From Desulfovibrio sp. UBA4079 (lineage in GTDB: Bacteria; Desulfobacterota; Desulfovibrionia; Desulfovibrionales; Desulfovibrionaceae), in NCBI GenBank assembly GCA_002382645.1, contig DFYP01000059.1:1-7462 (forward strand): 7,462 nt of DNA, in the 5' to 3' direction. The notes beneath the pieces are model-generated. The model did not search any database and was not told the origin of the DNA. It saw only the letters and a program-made list of their open reading frames with translations. Below, piece after piece: positions 6,235 through 7,462 of the stretch. Position 1 is the stretch's first letter. Each line of letters begins with the position of its first letter. The position numbers and the translations under genes are program-made.

Positions 6235-7194
6235 ATGAACAGACGGGATGTGTTGCGGTTTCTGGGCGCGGGCGCGGCAATGGCCGCGGGCTACGGCGCG
6301 GTCTCCTGGCTGGACGGCGTGCTGCCCCTGGGGCGGCGCGGCCGCCTGCTGGCCCGGACCCGCCTGGGCCTGGGCACCTTTGTCAGCGTGAGCGTGGTGG
6401 ATCCCTCGCCGGTCCGGGCCGAAGATGCCGTTGGCGCGGCCTTCGCCACCCTGGACCGCCTGGACGCCGAGCTCACCCGCTACCGCGCGAGCGCGGCCCT
6501 GTCCGTGCTCAACGCCGAGGGCCGCCTGGCCAGCCCGCCGCCGGGCCTGGTGCGGCTCCTGGAGCTGGCCGCCCATTCCCATCGCATCACGAAGGGGGCC
6601 TTTGACCCCACGGTGCAGCCCGTGCTGGCCTATCTGGAGCGGACGAACGCCGCGGGGAAGCGACCCGATCCGGCGGACATGGCCGAATTGAAGCCGCTGC
6701 TGGGATTTGAGAACGTGCGCTGGAACGATCGCGAGGTGCGGCTGGAGCGCCGGGGCATGGCGCTCACGCTCAACGCCGTGGGCAAGGGCCACATCGTGGA
6801 CCAGATGGCCGAGACCCTGCGCAGCCACGGGGTGCGCCACGGCCTGGTGAACGCGGGCGGGGACATGCATGTGTTCGGCGGCAAGGGCGACGGCCTGCCC
6901 TGGACCATCGCCCTGCGCGATCCGGCCAACCCCGGCCACAGCCTGGCGGAAGTGGAGCTTTTCGACGGGGCCTGCGCCACCACCGGCGACTACGAGGTCT
7001 TCTTCGACAGCGAGCGGCTCTTCCACCATGTGGTGGACCCGGCCACGGCCCTGTGTCCGCACTGGGCCCACGCCGCCACCGTTGTGGCCGAAAGCACGGC
7101 CCTGGCCGATTCCCTGTCCACGGCCCTGATGGTGTTGGGGCCCGCGGGCCGGGACATGGTCTCCCGCCACGGCCGCGTGGTCAGTCTGGCCTAA
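6235..7194 (+). CDS. apbE: FAD:protein FMN transferase (ApbE), maturation factor for RnfD and RnfG
   Basis: ApbE uses FAD and Mg2+ to attach FMN through a phosphoester bond to threonine in S/T-G-A-T-type motifs, outside the cytoplasmic membrane. The 319-residue protein starts at ATG 6235, eight bases after GAGG (6223-6226). It opens MNRRDVLRFLGAGAA, a twin-arginine-like export signal or anchor. No lipobox cysteine is present, unlike many ApbE lipoproteins. Family landmarks are LGTFVSVSV, FDPTVQPVL, LNAVGKGHIVDQM, LVNAGGDMHVFGG, ACATTGDYEVFF, HHVVDPATA, and the metal-site segment ALADSLSTALMVLG with D292 and T296. It is the last gene of the rnf operon, and its targets are most likely Thr163 of RnfD and Thr255 of RnfG. 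Its stop overlaps the end of the convergent gene by four bases. Confidence 0.93.
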   Translation: MNRRDVLRFLGAGAAMAAGYGAVSWLDGVLPLGRRGRLLARTRLGLGTFVSVSVVDPSPVRAEDAVGAAFATLDRLDAELTRYRASAALSVLNAEGRLASPPPGLVRLLELAAHSHRITKGAFDPTVQPVLAYLERTNAAGKRPDPADMAELKPLLGFENVRWNDREVRLERRGMALTLNAVGKGHIVDQMAETLRSHGVRHGLVNAGGDMHVFGGKGDGLPWTIALRDPANPGHSLAEVELFDGACATTGDYEVFFDSERLFHHVVDPATALCPHWAHAATVVAESTALADSLSTALMVLGPAGRDMVSRHGRVVSLA

Positions 7195-7462
7195 GATTCC
7201 TGGGCTTCCAGAACCTTCAATTCGTTGGTCAGGGCGTCGATGCGCCCGAAGACCACCGCGAAGCGCTGCCCGGGGTAGAGCTTGTCCCCGAGCATCTGGC
7301 GCGGGGCCCGGACATTGATCTGGTACTGCGGCAGGGCCAGGGTGGGGTAGGGCCCGGAATCGTCCACCAGCACGGCGTCGTGGGGCGTGCGGCCCTGCTG
7401 GGCCAGGTACACGAGCTTCCAGTAGCGCGGCCGGAAGCGCTGCACCTGGGACACGGCCTGGA
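7191..7462 (-). CDS. C-terminal end of a probable RNB-domain (RNase II family-like) protein, cut by window edge
   Basis: About 90 codons are read leftward into TAG at 7193-7191. The frame is open to the window edge, so the 5' part is missing; a GTG at 7454 is probably an internal valine, not the start. The visible tail has QRFRPRYWKLVYLAQQG, then DAVLVDDSGPYPTLALP, VRAPRQMLGDKLYPGQRF and ALTNELKVLEAQE. This looks like a small beta-barrel (S1/OB-like) ending. From memory it resembles the C-terminus of RNB-domain ribonucleases in Desulfovibrio-type bacteria, where QRFRPRYWK and the PGQRF strand recur. No catalytic residues are visible here, so the assignment rests on this resemblance alone. It is convergent with apbE and not obviously related to Rnf. 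Confidence 0.45.
   Translation of the reverse strand, partial: QAVSQVQRFRPRYWKLVYLAQQGRTPHDAVLVDDSGPYPTLALPQYQINVRAPRQMLGDKLYPGQRFAVVFGRIDALTNELKVLEAQES

Overview
The window is very GC-rich bacterial DNA with a strong G/C third-position bias. It carries one complete seven-gene operon on the + strand, flanked by two partial genes on the - strand. The operon is rnfC-rnfD-rnfG-rnfE-rnfA-rnfB-apbE (556-7194). It encodes the membrane-bound Rnf ferredoxin:NAD+ oxidoreductase and the flavin transferase that matures it. Gene order CDGEAB followed by apbE, a short RnfC without the long enterobacterial C-terminal repeats, and a multi-cluster RnfB resemble the Rnf loci of anaerobes. A Desulfovibrio-like sulfate reducer is my best guess for the host. 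The style of the flanking proteins fits this, but it is inference, not proof.

Layout: 1-362 (-) is the N-terminal part of a kinase-like protein that resembles the aminoglycoside/choline phosphotransferase fold. 363-555 is a divergent intergenic region with a relatively AT-rich patch and a weak candidate promoter. 556-7194 is the operon. Its genes are packed with 4-base overlaps (C/D, E/A) or gaps of 3-13 bases, so translational coupling is likely. 7191-7462 (-) is the C-terminal end of a protein that resembles Desulfovibrio-type RNB (RNase II family) proteins. It converges on apbE with a 4-base overlap of the two gene ends. No stretch over 300 bases lacks a gene.

How the genes work together: RnfB carries iron-sulfur clusters and is the expected entry for electrons from reduced ferredoxin. 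RnfC binds NADH/NAD+ and FMN on the cytoplasmic side. RnfD and RnfG carry covalent FMN on threonines placed by ApbE (candidates T163 in RnfD, T255 in RnfG). RnfA and RnfE form the membrane core, where in characterised Rnf/Nqr enzymes four cysteines, two per subunit, hold an intramembrane iron centre. Electron flow is coupled to Na+ or H+ movement. The sequence does not show which ion.

Two features depart from the textbook complex. RnfA carries an N-terminal extension of about 110 residues, a signal peptide plus a small beta-rich domain, in front of the usual membrane domain. RnfE has lost its second conserved cysteine (Asn-Cys replaced by Phe-Ala) and has only one cysteine in the whole protein. 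Also, no multihaem cytochrome gene lies directly upstream of rnfC, unlike the Desulfovibrio vulgaris arrangement as I remember it. I see no mobile element, CRISPR array, tRNA or rRNA. I cannot say whether the RnfA and RnfE variants are new or are common in this lineage without a database search.
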